DNA of 42,708 nt, taken from positions 1 to 42,708 of the forward strand of contig CAJOGX010000015.1 in the NCBI GenBank assembly GCA_905234175.1, written 5' to 3'. Made by a program: the position numbers and the translations under genes. Position 1 is the first letter of the stretch; each line of letters begins with the position of its first letter. The notes beneath the pieces are model-generated. The model did no database searches and was not told the origin of the DNA. It worked only from the letters and a program-made list of their open reading frames with translations. This document shows, in pieces, positions 24,048 through 32,603 of this stretch. Origin of the DNA: an uncultured Selenomonadaceae bacterium (GTDB lineage Bacteria; Bacillota; Negativicutes; Selenomonadales; Selenomonadaceae).

Positions 24048-24841
24048 TTAAGTGTCTTCCCGCATGAAGATTAAGTTCTCGCCGCGCAGCTCGAAGTGCC
24101 AGTGATATTTTGAAATCGCCTTGAAAAATGCGTCGGAACAGCCAGGTTTCATGCGGTCGTGCAACTCTATCGTCAGAACCTTGACCTTAGACAGCCACGA
24201 GTCAACATCTTTCGCGCTGAAAACTTCCTTCTCCGCGCCCTCAATGTCCATCTTCAGCCAGTCAATTTCGTCAAAGCCCGACTCTTTGAAAATTTTTCCA
24301 ACCGTCGTGGTCTTCAATGCGTTCGGCTCATTTTTCGCCGTCTCGTGTACCATGAACGCCAGCGGGCTGTTCGGATACATTTCGCTGAATTTCACGTCGA
24401 CCAGCGTTTCCTTCCCCCACAGCGCCGAATGTATCGCGTGCACATTTTCATAAAATACCGTGTTGAACTGCAACAACTGAAAATTATCCCGCGCCGGCTC
24501 CACTGAATAAATCTGCGCCTCAGGGTATTTGTTCGCAAAGTAAACTGCGCTCGTGCCTATGTTCGCCCCGCAATCCAGTATAAGCTTCGGTTTGAAATCG
24601 TTTATCGGCAAAAGATATTCTTGCCCTGCGAAAACCGACTGGATTATTCCAAAGTCCACGTTGACTTCCGGCCGAAATGCGAACGGCGTACGAATCCCCG
24701 GAATGTTTATCAGACTAAATCTAAAAGTCAGCCCAAATTGCGAAATTGGCTGTGCCGGTACTGCTGGCTGCGGAGGGGGGGGGTATTAGGCATATTAAGT
24801 CTAACTTTTTCGGATAGTCCGAAGCTTTCGTTTTCTGCCAC
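24048..24841 (-). CDS. FkbM-type SAM methyltransferase, out of frame at a C9 tract
   Basis: The intact 203-codon part (from GTG 24659) has the SAM-binding motif LILDCGANIGTSAVYFA, IYSVEPARDNF, DWLKMDIEGAEKEVF and the VLTIELHDR block of FkbM methyltransferases, which O-methylate sugars or polyketides. Homology-like sequence continues upstream of that GTG (FSLINIPGIRTPFAFRPEV) to a proline-rich stretch at nine C (24783-24775), just behind an in-frame TAA. A second frame starts at GTG 24841, 15 bases after the PFOR stop and behind AGGAAG, and reads 21 codons into the same tract. With ten or seven C the two frames join into a 264-residue protein; as written, translation from 24841 ends soon after the tract. 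This may be a phase switch, programmed slippage, a true mutation or a read error. Confidence 0.75.
24775..24783 (-). repeat. Homopolymeric C9 tract (G9 on this strand) at the frame junction
   Basis: Nine consecutive G on the given strand, the longest G/C homopolymer I noticed in the window. It lies where the reading frames of the FkbM gene meet and encodes the proline run of the restored protein. Confidence 0.9.
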
Positions 24842-24855
24842 GAGTAAACTTCCTG

Positions 24856-27800
24856 TCAAATTTTCCCCGCCAGCACCTTGTAGCCGTTGATTCTGTCTTC
24901 CGCGTCCTTCTGCGTCTTAGCGAAAAGTTCCTCCGCCTGCGCAGGGAAATTCCTCTTAAGTGCCGAGTAGCGAACTTCGCCCTGCAAAAATTCCTGGAAC
25001 TTATCCCAGTTCGGCTCCTTAGAGTCAAGCACGAACGGATTTTTCCCAGCGGAGATAAGCTGAGGATTGTAGCGCCAGTTCGCCCAGTAGCCGCACTCAA
25101 CCGCAAGCTTTCCTTCGAGCTGGCTGTTTCCCATTCCCTTGCGAATCCCGTGGTTAATGCACGGCGCGTACGCAATGATAAGCGAAGGTCCGTCGTAAGC
25201 TTCCGCCTCGGTTATCGCCTTCAAAAGCTGATTCTGGTCGGCGCCCATTGAAACCTGCGCGACGTAAACATAGCCGTAGCTCATCGCCATTTTGCCCAAA
25301 TCTTTTTTCTTGGTGCGCTTGCCGGTCGCCGCGAACTGCGCGATAGCCGCCGCCGGAGTCGCCTTGCTCGCCTGCCCGCCGGTGTTGGAATAAACTTCCG
25401 TGTCGAACACAAAGACGTTGATATTTTCGCCGCTCGCCAAAACGTGGTCAAGGCCGCCGTAGCCAATGTCATACGCCCAGCCGTCGCCGCCGACTATCCA
25501 CTGGCTGCGCTTCACAAAGTAATCGCGGTTGTCGTAAATCTTGTTGAGAATTTCGCTGGAGCCCTTTTCCACCGCCAGAATTTCCGCCAGCTTATCAGCG
25601 CGCTCGCGAGTTCCCTCAGCCATGTCACGATTTTCCTTCCACGCAGTCAAAGCCTCGCGCAGATTTTCACCGACTTCGCCAGCCAAAGCCTCGTCGACTT
25701 CCGCCGCCAGAGTTTCGCGAATCGCCTTCACGCCAAGGAACATTCCAAGACCGTATTCGGCGTTATCCTCGAAGAGCGAATTGCCCCACGCGGGGCCGTG
25801 ACCTTTCGCGTTGGTGGTGTAGGGCATCGCCGGAGCCGACGCGCTCCAAATCGAACTGCAGCCCGTCGCATTGGCAATCATCATTCTGTCGCCGAAAAGC
25901 TGAGTCAGAAGTTTCGCGTAAGGAGTTTCGCCGCAGCCCGCGCAGGCGCCGCTGAACTCGAACAAAGGCTTTTCAAACTGACTGCCGATAACCGTGGTCT
26001 TTTTCGTCGGGTTAGTCTTAGGCGCAACTTTCATACCGAAATCGAAAACTTTCTGGCGCGCCTTAGCGTCGTCGCCGAAAGGAATCATCGTCAGCGCCTG
26101 CTTAGGACAAACCTGCGCGCAGTTTCCGCAGCCGAGGCAGTCATAAGTTGAAACGGCAATCGTCAAATCGTACGCGCCTTTGGAAATTTTGGAAGGAATA
26201 CTTTCAAAGCCTTCGGGAGCGTTCGCGCGTTCTTCTGGCGTCGTGAGAATCGGACGAATCGCGGCGTGCGGGCAGACGAATGAACACTGGTTGCAGCCAA
26301 TGCATTTGGATTTATCCCACGTCGGAACTTTAATCGCCGTGCCGCGTTTTTCGTAGGCGGCGCCGCCCAGCGGGAAAGTGCCGTCCGCGTGCTCAACAAA
26401 TTTGCTGACGGGAAGAATTTCGCCTTCCTGCCGGTTCATGACGTTCTGAATTTCGGTGACAAATTCCGGCGGATTTTCCTGCTCAGTCTTACGGTTCATG
26501 CTGGTATCGTCAACGTCCCAGCTGCTTGTGTCAACTTTGTGGAGCGCAGCAATGCCCTGATCGATAGCGCCGCAGTTCATATCGACGACGTTCTGACCTT
26601 TGGAGCCGTAAGATTTTTCAACGGCGGCTTTGAGATATTTAACAGCGTCGTCAAGCGGAATGATATTCGCGAGCTTGAAGAACGCCGCCTGCATGACCAT
26701 GTTGAAACGCCCGCCCAGACCGAGCTTGCCGGCAATTTCCACGGCGTTGACGGTGTAAACCTGAATGTCGTTTTCGAGAATGTAGCGCTTCATGGACGGC
26801 TTGAGCTTGTGGCCGAGCTTTTCGTCGCTCCAGTTCGTATTCAGCAGGAAAGTGCCGCCCTTCTTGAGACCGGCGATGAGGTTGTAGTGGTGGACGTAAC
26901 TTTTTTGCGAGCAGCTGACGAAATCTGGCCGCGTGATAAGGTAGGGCGAAGTGATTGGCGATTTGCCGAAACGCAGGTGGCTCATGGTAATGCCGCCGGA
27001 TTTTTTGGAGTCGTAAGCGAAATAAGCCTGCGCGTAAAGGTCGGTGTTGTCGCCGATAATTTTGATAGCGGATTTGTTAGCGCCGACGGTGCCGTCCGAG
27101 CCGAGCCCCCAGAATTTGCAGGCGGTCGTGCCTTCGGGCGTCAAATCGAAGTCGTGATTGTCAGTCGCCAAAGATTTGTGCGTAACGTCGTCATTCAAGC
27201 CGATAGTGAAACCGTTGACGGGATTTTCCTTCGTGAGTTCGTGGAAGACGGCGAGAATCTGTTCGGGCGTGGTATCCTTGCCGCCGAGACCGTAGCGCCC
27301 GCCAATAATTTTCGGAGAAATGTCAGCGTCATAGAAAGCCGCGCGAACGTCAAGATAAAGCGGCTCACCGACTGCGCCGGATTCTTTCGTACGGTCGAGG
27401 ACAGCGATAGCCCTGACGGTTTTCGGAATCGCGCTGAGCAGAAGTTTCGCGCTGAACGGGCGGTACAAATGCACGTTGACGAGACCAACTTTTTCGCCGT
27501 TCTTGTTGAGGTAGTCAACGGCCTCCTGCATCGTCTGGCAGACGGAACCGATAGCGATAACAACGCGGTCGGCGTCGGGCGCGCCGTAGTAGTCAAAGGC
27601 GTGGTGAACTCTGCCGGTAATTTTTCCAACGTCCGCCATGATTTTTTCGACAATTTCCGGCAGCTCGTCATAATTTTTGTTGACGGTCTCGCGAATCTGG
27701 AAGTAAACGTCGGGATTGGTGGCGGTGCCGCGAATGACTGGGTGGTCGGGATTGAGCGCGCGGCGGCGGAAAGAATTAATCGCGTCGAAGTCTGTGATTT

Positions 27801-28377
27801 TCGCCAAATCCGCGTAGTCGAGGACTTCGATTTTCTGAATCTCGTGGGAAGTACGGAAGCCGTCGAAAAAGTTTACGAACGGAATTGAACCTTTAATCGC
27901 CGCCAGATGAGCGACGGCGGAAAGGTCCATAACTTCCTGAACGGAGGATTCGGCGAGCATAGCAACGCCGGTCTGACGCGCCGCCATAACGTCCTGGTGG
28001 TCGCCGAAAATATTCAGCGTGGAAGTAGCCAGCGCGCGGGCGGAGACGTGGAAGACGCCAGGCAAAAGTTCGCCGGCGATTTTGTAAAGGTTTGGAATCA
28101 TCAGCAGAAAACCCTGCGACGCGGTGTAGGTGGTTGTGAGCGCGCCGGCCTGAAGAGAGCCGTGAACCGTACCGGCGGCGCCGCCTTCGGATTGCAATTC
28201 GACCAGACGAACTTTCTGCCCGAAGATATTTTTCGCGCCGCGAGCAGCCATTTCGTCAACATCTTCAGCCATTGGCGAGGAGGGCGTTATCGGGTAAATC
28301 GCAGCGACTTCCGTGAACGCGTACGAAATGTACGCCGCCGCCTGATTGCCGTCCATCGTCTTCATTTTTTTTGCCAT
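24856..28377 (-). CDS. nifJ: Pyruvate:ferredoxin (flavodoxin) oxidoreductase
   Basis: PFOR oxidises pyruvate with CoA to acetyl-CoA and CO2, reducing ferredoxin; it is the main pyruvate-oxidising enzyme of anaerobes. The 1173-residue single chain has the full domain order: N-terminal YPITPSSPMAE (about 28), the CoA-binding region, two ferredoxin clusters CIGCNQC (about 692) and CLGCGNC (about 745), CAGCGETPY, and the thiamine diphosphate block GDGWAYDIGYGGLDH (about 963) with EVYSNTGGQ. ATG is at 28377; the nearest strong AGGAG is about 14 bases upstream, so an ATG four codons in (MKTMDG) is an alternative. The FkbM gene follows after 14 bases. Confidence 0.96.
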   Translation of the reverse strand: MAKKMKTMDGNQAAAYISYAFTEVAAIYPITPSSPMAEDVDEMAARGAKNIFGQKVRLVELQSEGGAAGTVHGSLQAGALTTTYTASQGFLLMIPNLYKIAGELLPGVFHVSARALATSTLNIFGDHQDVMAARQTGVAMLAESSVQEVMDLSAVAHLAAIKGSIPFVNFFDGFRTSHEIQKIEVLDYADLAKITDFDAINSFRRRALNPDHPVIRGTATNPDVYFQIRETVNKNYDELPEIVEKIMADVGKITGRVHHAFDYYGAPDADRVVIAIGSVCQTMQEAVDYLNKNGEKVGLVNVHLYRPFSAKLLLSAIPKTVRAIAVLDRTKESGAVGEPLYLDVRAAFYDADISPKIIGGRYGLGGKDTTPEQILAVFHELTKENPVNGFTIGLNDDVTHKSLATDNHDFDLTPEGTTACKFWGLGSDGTVGANKSAIKIIGDNTDLYAQAYFAYDSKKSGGITMSHLRFGKSPITSPYLITRPDFVSCSQKSYVHHYNLIAGLKKGGTFLLNTNWSDEKLGHKLKPSMKRYILENDIQVYTVNAVEIAGKLGLGGRFNMVMQAAFFKLANIIPLDDAVKYLKAAVEKSYGSKGQNVVDMNCGAIDQGIAALHKVDTSSWDVDDTSMNRKTEQENPPEFVTEIQNVMNRQEGEILPVSKFVEHADGTFPLGGAAYEKRGTAIKVPTWDKSKCIGCNQCSFVCPHAAIRPILTTPEERANAPEGFESIPSKISKGAYDLTIAVSTYDCLGCGNCAQVCPKQALTMIPFGDDAKARQKVFDFGMKVAPKTNPTKKTTVIGSQFEKPLFEFSGACAGCGETPYAKLLTQLFGDRMMIANATGCSSIWSASAPAMPYTTNAKGHGPAWGNSLFEDNAEYGLGMFLGVKAIRETLAAEVDEALAGEVGENLREALTAWKENRDMAEGTRERADKLAEILAVEKGSSEILNKIYDNRDYFVKRSQWIVGGDGWAYDIGYGGLDHVLASGENINVFVFDTEVYSNTGGQASKATPAAAIAQFAATGKRTKKKDLGKMAMSYGYVYVAQVSMGADQNQLLKAITEAEAYDGPSLIIAYAPCINHGIRKGMGNSQLEGKLAVECGYWANWRYNPQLISAGKNPFVLDSKEPNWDKFQEFLQGEVRYSALKRNFPAQAEELFAKTQKDAEDRINGYKVLAGKI

Positions 28378-28421
28378 AAGCTTTCAAGATTCTCCTCTCA
28401 AAACAAAAAAATACCGCATTA

Positions 28422-28450
28422 ATTATACCACGCGGCTCCAAAAATGTAAA
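28422..28450 (-). promoter_or_regulatory. Promoter of the PFOR gene
   Basis: On the minus strand TTTACA (28450-28445) and a perfect TATAAT (28427-28422) are 17 bases apart, about 45 bases before the PFOR start. Confidence 0.75.
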
Positions 28451-28465
28451 ACAAATTCCGCATAT

Positions 28466-28498
28466 AAAAAAATTTCCCCCAGCCATTAGCCGAAGGAA
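28466..28498 (-). terminator. Terminator after the small frameshifted gene
   Basis: On the minus strand the segment 28498-28474 folds back on itself over about ten pairs, several of them G-U, with loop TAATG, followed by AAATTTTTTT. It lies 15 bases after the stop of the small gene and just before the PFOR promoter. Confidence 0.6.
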
Positions 28499-28512
28499 TT
28501 CTTATTTGAAGT

Positions 28513-28834
28513 TCAACCGCTTATTTTTTTGTCCGGCAGCTGTTTAATTTTTTTCATGACAGTTTCAAAGTTGTAGTGAGTGCCCCTGTCGTCCCAGAAA
28601 TCTGCGGGCGCGTTGTCATAGTTGTGCCAGTTCACGTGCGGAATACCGATAGCCTTGAGCATTTCGTTCGCCGCCATTCCGCTCATACTTTTCGCCCAGC
28701 CCTTTTCTACGGCCGTCTTTCTGAAAAGCAGCGACTCTTCCTTATTGCCGCCAGCGACATTTTCAAGTTCCTCGGTTTTTCAAAATTTCGTTTGTCATTT
28801 TTTTAAACTTCTTTTCAAATTTCTTATTGCCCAT
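28513..28834 (-). pseudogene. Frameshifted small gene with a double-glycine leader-like motif
   Basis: Two overlapping minus-strand frames read as one gene. From ATG 28834 (or ATG 28798, which fits a -10-like TATAAT at 28838-28833) translation runs through MTNEILK and stops at TGA in GGAACTTGA. The next frame, from the A5 run at 28780-28776, runs 86 codons to TGA at 28513. Removing one A joins them into 106 residues containing TEELENVAGGNKEE. The LENVAGG segment is like the end of Nif11- or bacteriocin-type leaders cut after Gly-Gly. The part after it is acidic-aromatic (IPHVNWHNYDNAPADFWDD) and matches no family I recognise. No peptidase-transporter or modifying enzyme is next to it. Confidence 0.55.
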
Positions 28835-28949
28835 TATACAGGCGGAGTTAGAAATTATTAAGCGGCGATTAAAAAATTTTTTGGCAGGAAAAATCCGGCG
28901 GCGGGCGAAATATTTTATGTTCAAGTTATCAGCGAATGGAGCTTAGAAA

Positions 28950-29798
28950 ATGAAACGAACGGGAATTTTGGGACCGCGCGGAACGCATTCCGAGGCGGCG
29001 GCGGTAAGGCTCAACGAACTTTCGGCGGAAAAATCTGAGCTGGTAATTCTGCCGGAAATTTTTGAAGTGCTGAGCGCCGTCGAAACCGGACAGCTGGACG
29101 CAGGCTTCGTGCCGGTAGAAAATTCGCTGGAAGGCTCGGTGAATATCACGCTGGACACACTGGCGCGGAGCGAAGAATTAATCGTCGCGCGGGAGTTCGT
29201 CTACCCGATACACAACCAGCTGATGGCGCGGCGCGGCGTCGAACTTTCAGCCGTCACGAAAATATTTTCGCACGCCCAGCCAATTTCTCAGTGCCGGAAA
29301 TTTCTGCGCGAAAACTTTCCGACCGCCGAGCTGATCACTGCGCCGAGTACCGCGCGAGCCGCTGAGCTAGTCGCTGAGTCCGCCGAACCCTGCGCCGCTA
29401 TCTGCACCGAACGCGCCGGAACTTTGAACGGGCTGGAAATTCTCGCCGCCGAAGTTCAGGACAACATGGCGAATACCACGCGCTTTTTTGAAGTCCGGCG
29501 CCGCGCTGAAAATTTCGCGCCGGAAAATCTCGACGGCGATAAGGCGCTTGTTATCTGCCAGATTGACGGCAGCCGACCTGGCGCTTTGTGCGGCGTGCTC
29601 GAAGAATTTGCCTGGCGCCGCGTGAACATGACGCGCATTGAAAGCCGTCCTGCGCGTACCGGTCTCGGCGAGTACATTTTCTTTTTCGATTTGGAAGTTC
29701 CCGCGATTAAAAATCTGCTCTTCGACGCCGTGGAGGACGTCAGCCGCAAATCTGTCTGGCTGAAAAATCTCGGCGTCTTCCCCGTTATCAACGCGTAA
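28950..29798 (+). CDS. pheA: Prephenate dehydratase
   Basis: PheA converts prephenate to phenylpyruvate for phenylalanine synthesis. The 282-residue protein has the catalytic domain (GILGPRGTHSEAAA at the start, PVENSLEGSV, HAQPISQCRKFL, NTTRFF with the catalytic Thr) and a C-terminal ACT regulatory domain (GALCGVLEEFAWRRVNMTRIESRP) for phenylalanine feedback. It is a stand-alone dehydratase without chorismate mutase. GGAGC lies upstream of the ATG. DAHP synthase follows after 21 bases, so entry and branch steps of aromatic synthesis are co-transcribed. Confidence 0.95.
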   Translation: MKRTGILGPRGTHSEAAAVRLNELSAEKSELVILPEIFEVLSAVETGQLDAGFVPVENSLEGSVNITLDTLARSEELIVAREFVYPIHNQLMARRGVELSAVTKIFSHAQPISQCRKFLRENFPTAELITAPSTARAAELVAESAEPCAAICTERAGTLNGLEILAAEVQDNMANTTRFFEVRRRAENFAPENLDGDKALVICQIDGSRPGALCGVLEEFAWRRVNMTRIESRPARTGLGEYIFFFDLEVPAIKNLLFDAVEDVSRKSVWLKNLGVFPVINA

Positions 29799-29819
29799 CT
29801 CGAAAGGAGAAATTTTTTT

Positions 29820-30851
29820 ATGGTCATAATCATGCGCCCCGAAGCGACTGTCGACAACCTCGCCGAAGTCAAAAAAGTTATCGAAGCCGCCGGTCTCGAA
29901 GCGAAAATCATGGAGGGCGCGCAGCAGAAAATTGTTGGCGTCATCGGCGACAAAACTAAACTGGACTCCGTGGCGATTGACGCTCTGCCTGGCGTTGAAA
30001 GCAGCGTCGCAATTTCTAAAAGCTACAAGCTCGCCAGCCGCGAATTTCATCCGCAGTCTACGATTATCGACGTGGGCGGAATTAAAATCGGCGGCGAAGA
30101 AATTGTCGTTATGGCCGGCCCCTGCGCCGTCGAATCCTGCGAACAGCTTTTCGACGCGGCGGATATCGTCAAGGGCGGCGGTGCTCAGTTCCTGCGCGGC
30201 GGCGCTTACAAGCCCAGAACTTCCCCGTATTCTTTTCAGGGGCTCGAAGTCGAAGGCTTGAAAATTCTCGACGAGGCAAGGAAACGCACCGGCTTGAAAA
30301 TTATCACGGAAGTCACCACCGTCGAAGGAATTGCGCCGGTCGCTGAGTACGCGGACATTCTTCAGATTGGCGCGCGGAATATGCAGAATTTCGGTCTGCT
30401 CAAGGAAGTCGGCAAATGCGGCAAGCCCGTCATGCTCAAGCGCGGGCTGGCGGCTACGATTGACGAATGGCTCAACGCCGCCGAATATATCATGAACGCC
30501 GGCAATTCCGACGTGATTTTGTGCGAACGCGGAATCAGAACTTACGAAACCTACACGCGCAACACGCTCGACCTCAGCGCCGTCGCCGCCGTCAAACATC
30601 TGTCGCACCTGCCGATTATCGTCGACCCGAGTCACGGCACCGGCCGCTGGCGTATGATTAAACCCATGGCTTTCGCGGCTGTCGCTGCCGGAGCGGACGG
30701 CCTTATGATGGAAGTTCACCCGAACCCCGCTAAGGCGCTTTCCGACGGCTCCCAGTCGCTGACCGCTGAACACTATTTCGATTTGATGAACGGCGTCAGG
30801 AAACTTTCCAAGTTCATGCGTGACGAATTTCTAAATCCAATTGTTGCTTAA
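29820..30851 (+). CDS. aroF: 3-deoxy-7-phosphoheptulonate (DAHP) synthase, type I beta with ferredoxin-like N-domain
   Basis: This enzyme condenses phosphoenolpyruvate and erythrose-4-phosphate, the first shikimate step. The first 70 residues (VIIMRPEATVDNLAEVKKVIEAAG) form the ferredoxin-like regulatory domain typical of Thermotoga-type enzymes. The barrel follows with VMAGPCAVES, RGGAYKPRTSPYSFQG, ITEVTTVE, QIGARNMQNF, LKRGLAATIDEWL and DPSHGTGRW. The length of 343 residues is normal. AAGGAG lies upstream of the ATG. The N-domain suggests tyrosine or phenylalanine feedback, by analogy. Confidence 0.95.
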   Translation: MVIIMRPEATVDNLAEVKKVIEAAGLEAKIMEGAQQKIVGVIGDKTKLDSVAIDALPGVESSVAISKSYKLASREFHPQSTIIDVGGIKIGGEEIVVMAGPCAVESCEQLFDAADIVKGGGAQFLRGGAYKPRTSPYSFQGLEVEGLKILDEARKRTGLKIITEVTTVEGIAPVAEYADILQIGARNMQNFGLLKEVGKCGKPVMLKRGLAATIDEWLNAAEYIMNAGNSDVILCERGIRTYETYTRNTLDLSAVAAVKHLSHLPIIVDPSHGTGRWRMIKPMAFAAVAAGADGLMMEVHPNPAKALSDGSQSLTAEHYFDLMNGVRKLSKFMRDEFLNPIVA

Positions 30852-30872
30852 GTTACAGGAGGCGTTTTGTAA

Positions 30873-32162
30873 ATGGCTAAAACCGCTGTGGTCGTCGGCA
30901 GTTCGTGGGGCGACGAAGGCAAAGGGCGCGCGATTGACGAGCTTGCTAAAAATGCTGATGTCGTCGTACGATTTTCCGGCGGCTCGAATGCCGGTCACTG
31001 CGTCGTTGTCGACGGCGAAGAGTACAAGCTCCGGCTTATTCCTTCGGGAATTTTGTACCCAAATAAAACCTGCGTTATCGCTAACGGCGTAGTCTTCGAC
31101 CCGCAGGTTTTTTTCGAGGAAATTGATTCGCTCAAAGCGCGCGGCGTTCAAACCGCTGACATAAAAGTTTCAAATCGCGCCCACGTCGTCCTTCCCTGGC
31201 ACAAAATTATTGACGAGCTCAACGAGGAAGCGCGCGGCGCCGGTAAAATCGGCACGACCAAACGCGGTATCGGTCCCGCCTATATCGACAAGGACGACCG
31301 CATTGGTATTCGCATCTGCGACCTGATTGACCGCGAAGAATTTGCCGCCAAACTCAAAGCCGTGCTGGAGTACAAAAATTTAATTCTGACGAAAATTTTC
31401 AACCGCGCGCCGCTCAGCTACGACGAAATTTTGAAAGAGTACGAAGGTTACGCCGAACGCCTTCGCCCGTATGTCTGCGACACGATTTCGCTTCTGAATG
31501 AGCAGCTTGACGCCGGTAAAAAAATTCTGTTTGAGGGCGCACAGGCTACGATGCTTGACATTGATTTCGGAACTTATCCCTACGTCACGGCGAGCCACCC
31601 CGTAAGCGGCGGCGTCTGCATTGGCGCGGGAATTGCGCCACAGAAAATCGATACGGTTATTGGCGTCGTCAAGGCGTACATGACGCGCGTCGGCGAAGGT
31701 CCCTTCCCTACCGAACAGCTCAACGAAACCGGCGAGAAACTCCGCGAAGTCGGGCACGAATTTGGCACGGTTACCGGCAGGCCACGGCGCACCGGCTGGC
31801 TCGACGCCTGCGTTATCCGCTACGCCGCTCAGCTCTCCGGCATTGACTACATGACCGTTACCAAGCTCGACGTGCTGGATAATTTTGACGAAATTAAACT
31901 CTGCGTCGCCTACAAACTCGACGGAAAAATTTTGAACGAAATGCCCGCCAGTCTGAAAATCCTCGCGCAGGTTGAGCCGGTCTACGAAACTTTTGCCGGT
32001 TGGAAAACTGACACAAGCAAAATTCGCCGCTATGAAGATTTGCCTGCCAATGCGAAAATTTATCTGGAGCGGCTCGCTGAAGTCACGAAGATTAAGCTGG
32101 GAATAATTTCCGTGGGATCGAACCGCGACCAGACCATTGTCGTCGAGGAAAATATTTTTTAA
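30873..32162 (+). CDS. purA: Adenylosuccinate synthetase
   Basis: PurA joins IMP and aspartate using GTP in AMP synthesis. The 429-residue protein has SSWGDEGKGRAIDELA (GTP-binding loop), FSGGSNAGH, GTTKRGIGPAYIDK, LFEGAQATMLDIDFGTYPYVT, GVVKAYMTRVGEGPFPTE and TGRPRRTGWLD. AGGAGG precedes the ATG. It follows the DAHP synthase gene by 21 bases. Confidence 0.97.
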   Translation: MAKTAVVVGSSWGDEGKGRAIDELAKNADVVVRFSGGSNAGHCVVVDGEEYKLRLIPSGILYPNKTCVIANGVVFDPQVFFEEIDSLKARGVQTADIKVSNRAHVVLPWHKIIDELNEEARGAGKIGTTKRGIGPAYIDKDDRIGIRICDLIDREEFAAKLKAVLEYKNLILTKIFNRAPLSYDEILKEYEGYAERLRPYVCDTISLLNEQLDAGKKILFEGAQATMLDIDFGTYPYVTASHPVSGGVCIGAGIAPQKIDTVIGVVKAYMTRVGEGPFPTEQLNETGEKLREVGHEFGTVTGRPRRTGWLDACVIRYAAQLSGIDYMTVTKLDVLDNFDEIKLCVAYKLDGKILNEMPASLKILAQVEPVYETFAGWKTDTSKIRRYEDLPANAKIYLERLAEVTKIKLGIISVGSNRDQTIVVEENIF

Positions 32163-32477
32163 ATGCGCCAGATAAAAATAACCGTCGCGCGGAAAATCTG
32201 CCACCAGGATTTGATTGACCGCTACGAAAATCCGCTGGAAAATCCGTGCGATATGACTGAGGGACAAATTTTCATTTCGGACGGTTGGAACAAGCCGAAA
32301 GGTCTTTGCGACAGCGCGTGGGAGAGCATGGCGCCTTTTGTCAGAGCGCTGGCTCACGGCGCCGAAGGTTTCTACGACGGCTGGATGAAAAATCCTAAAT
32401 CCGCTATGATTTCCTGCAACGACGGCTTCAGACCCGTAAGTTTTTTAATAGAAGTTATAAAAGAAGACAAAAATTAA
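32163..32477 (+). CDS. TIGR04076 family small protein
   Basis: This 104-residue protein fits the TIGR04076 family of unknown function: an initial KITVARKICHQDL segment, a conserved Cys in NPCDMTEGQIF, a KGLCDSAWESMAPFVRALAHGA block and the terminal ISCNDGFRPVSFLIEV. The spaced cysteines (residues 29, 49 and 86 or so) suggest metal or cluster binding, but that is inference. Its ATG directly follows the purA stop, so it is co-translated with purA. Confidence 0.8.
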   Translation: MRQIKITVARKICHQDLIDRYENPLENPCDMTEGQIFISDGWNKPKGLCDSAWESMAPFVRALAHGAEGFYDGWMKNPKSAMISCNDGFRPVSFLIEVIKEDKN

Positions 32478-32506
32478 GCGAGCAGTAACTTACGCAATTA
32501 AAAGAG

Positions 32507-32572
32507 GCGGCCATGGACGGCCGCCGCCCGCGTCATGAGCGTGATGCGAAATGCAGCGGGCTGTTTTCTTTT
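32507..32572 (+). terminator. Two stacked G/C hairpins ending the pheA-purA unit
   Basis: GGCGGC (32507-32512) pairs with GCCGCC (32520-32525). Immediately after, GCCCGC (32526-32531) pairs with GCGGGC (32556-32561), enclosing a further GCGTCAT/GTGATGC stem, and TGTTTTCTTTT follows. The second hairpin plus T-rich tail is a plausible intrinsic terminator. Confidence 0.6.
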
Positions 32573-32574
32573 GT

Positions 32575-32603
32575 AACTTTTCTTTTGCGCCAAAAGAAAA
32601 GTT
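32575..32603. repeat. Perfect 12-bp inverted repeat at the end of the DAK2-type gene
   Basis: AACTTTTCTTTT (32575-32586) and AAAAGAAAAGTT (32592-32603) flank GCGCC. It overlaps the stop codon of the minus-strand gene. It may work as a weak bidirectional terminator or be a member of a dispersed repeat family; only one copy is in this window. Confidence 0.7.

Noticed and set aside
26389-27888. A 499-codon plus-strand frame inside the PFOR gene
   Set aside because: It is the mirror of a highly conserved coding region, and its Val/Phe/Asn/Arg-rich product has no motif.
28841-28949. Leader of pheA as a possible T-box or attenuator
   Set aside because: I found no T-box motif, no run of Phe codons and no paired antiterminator stems in this short stretch.
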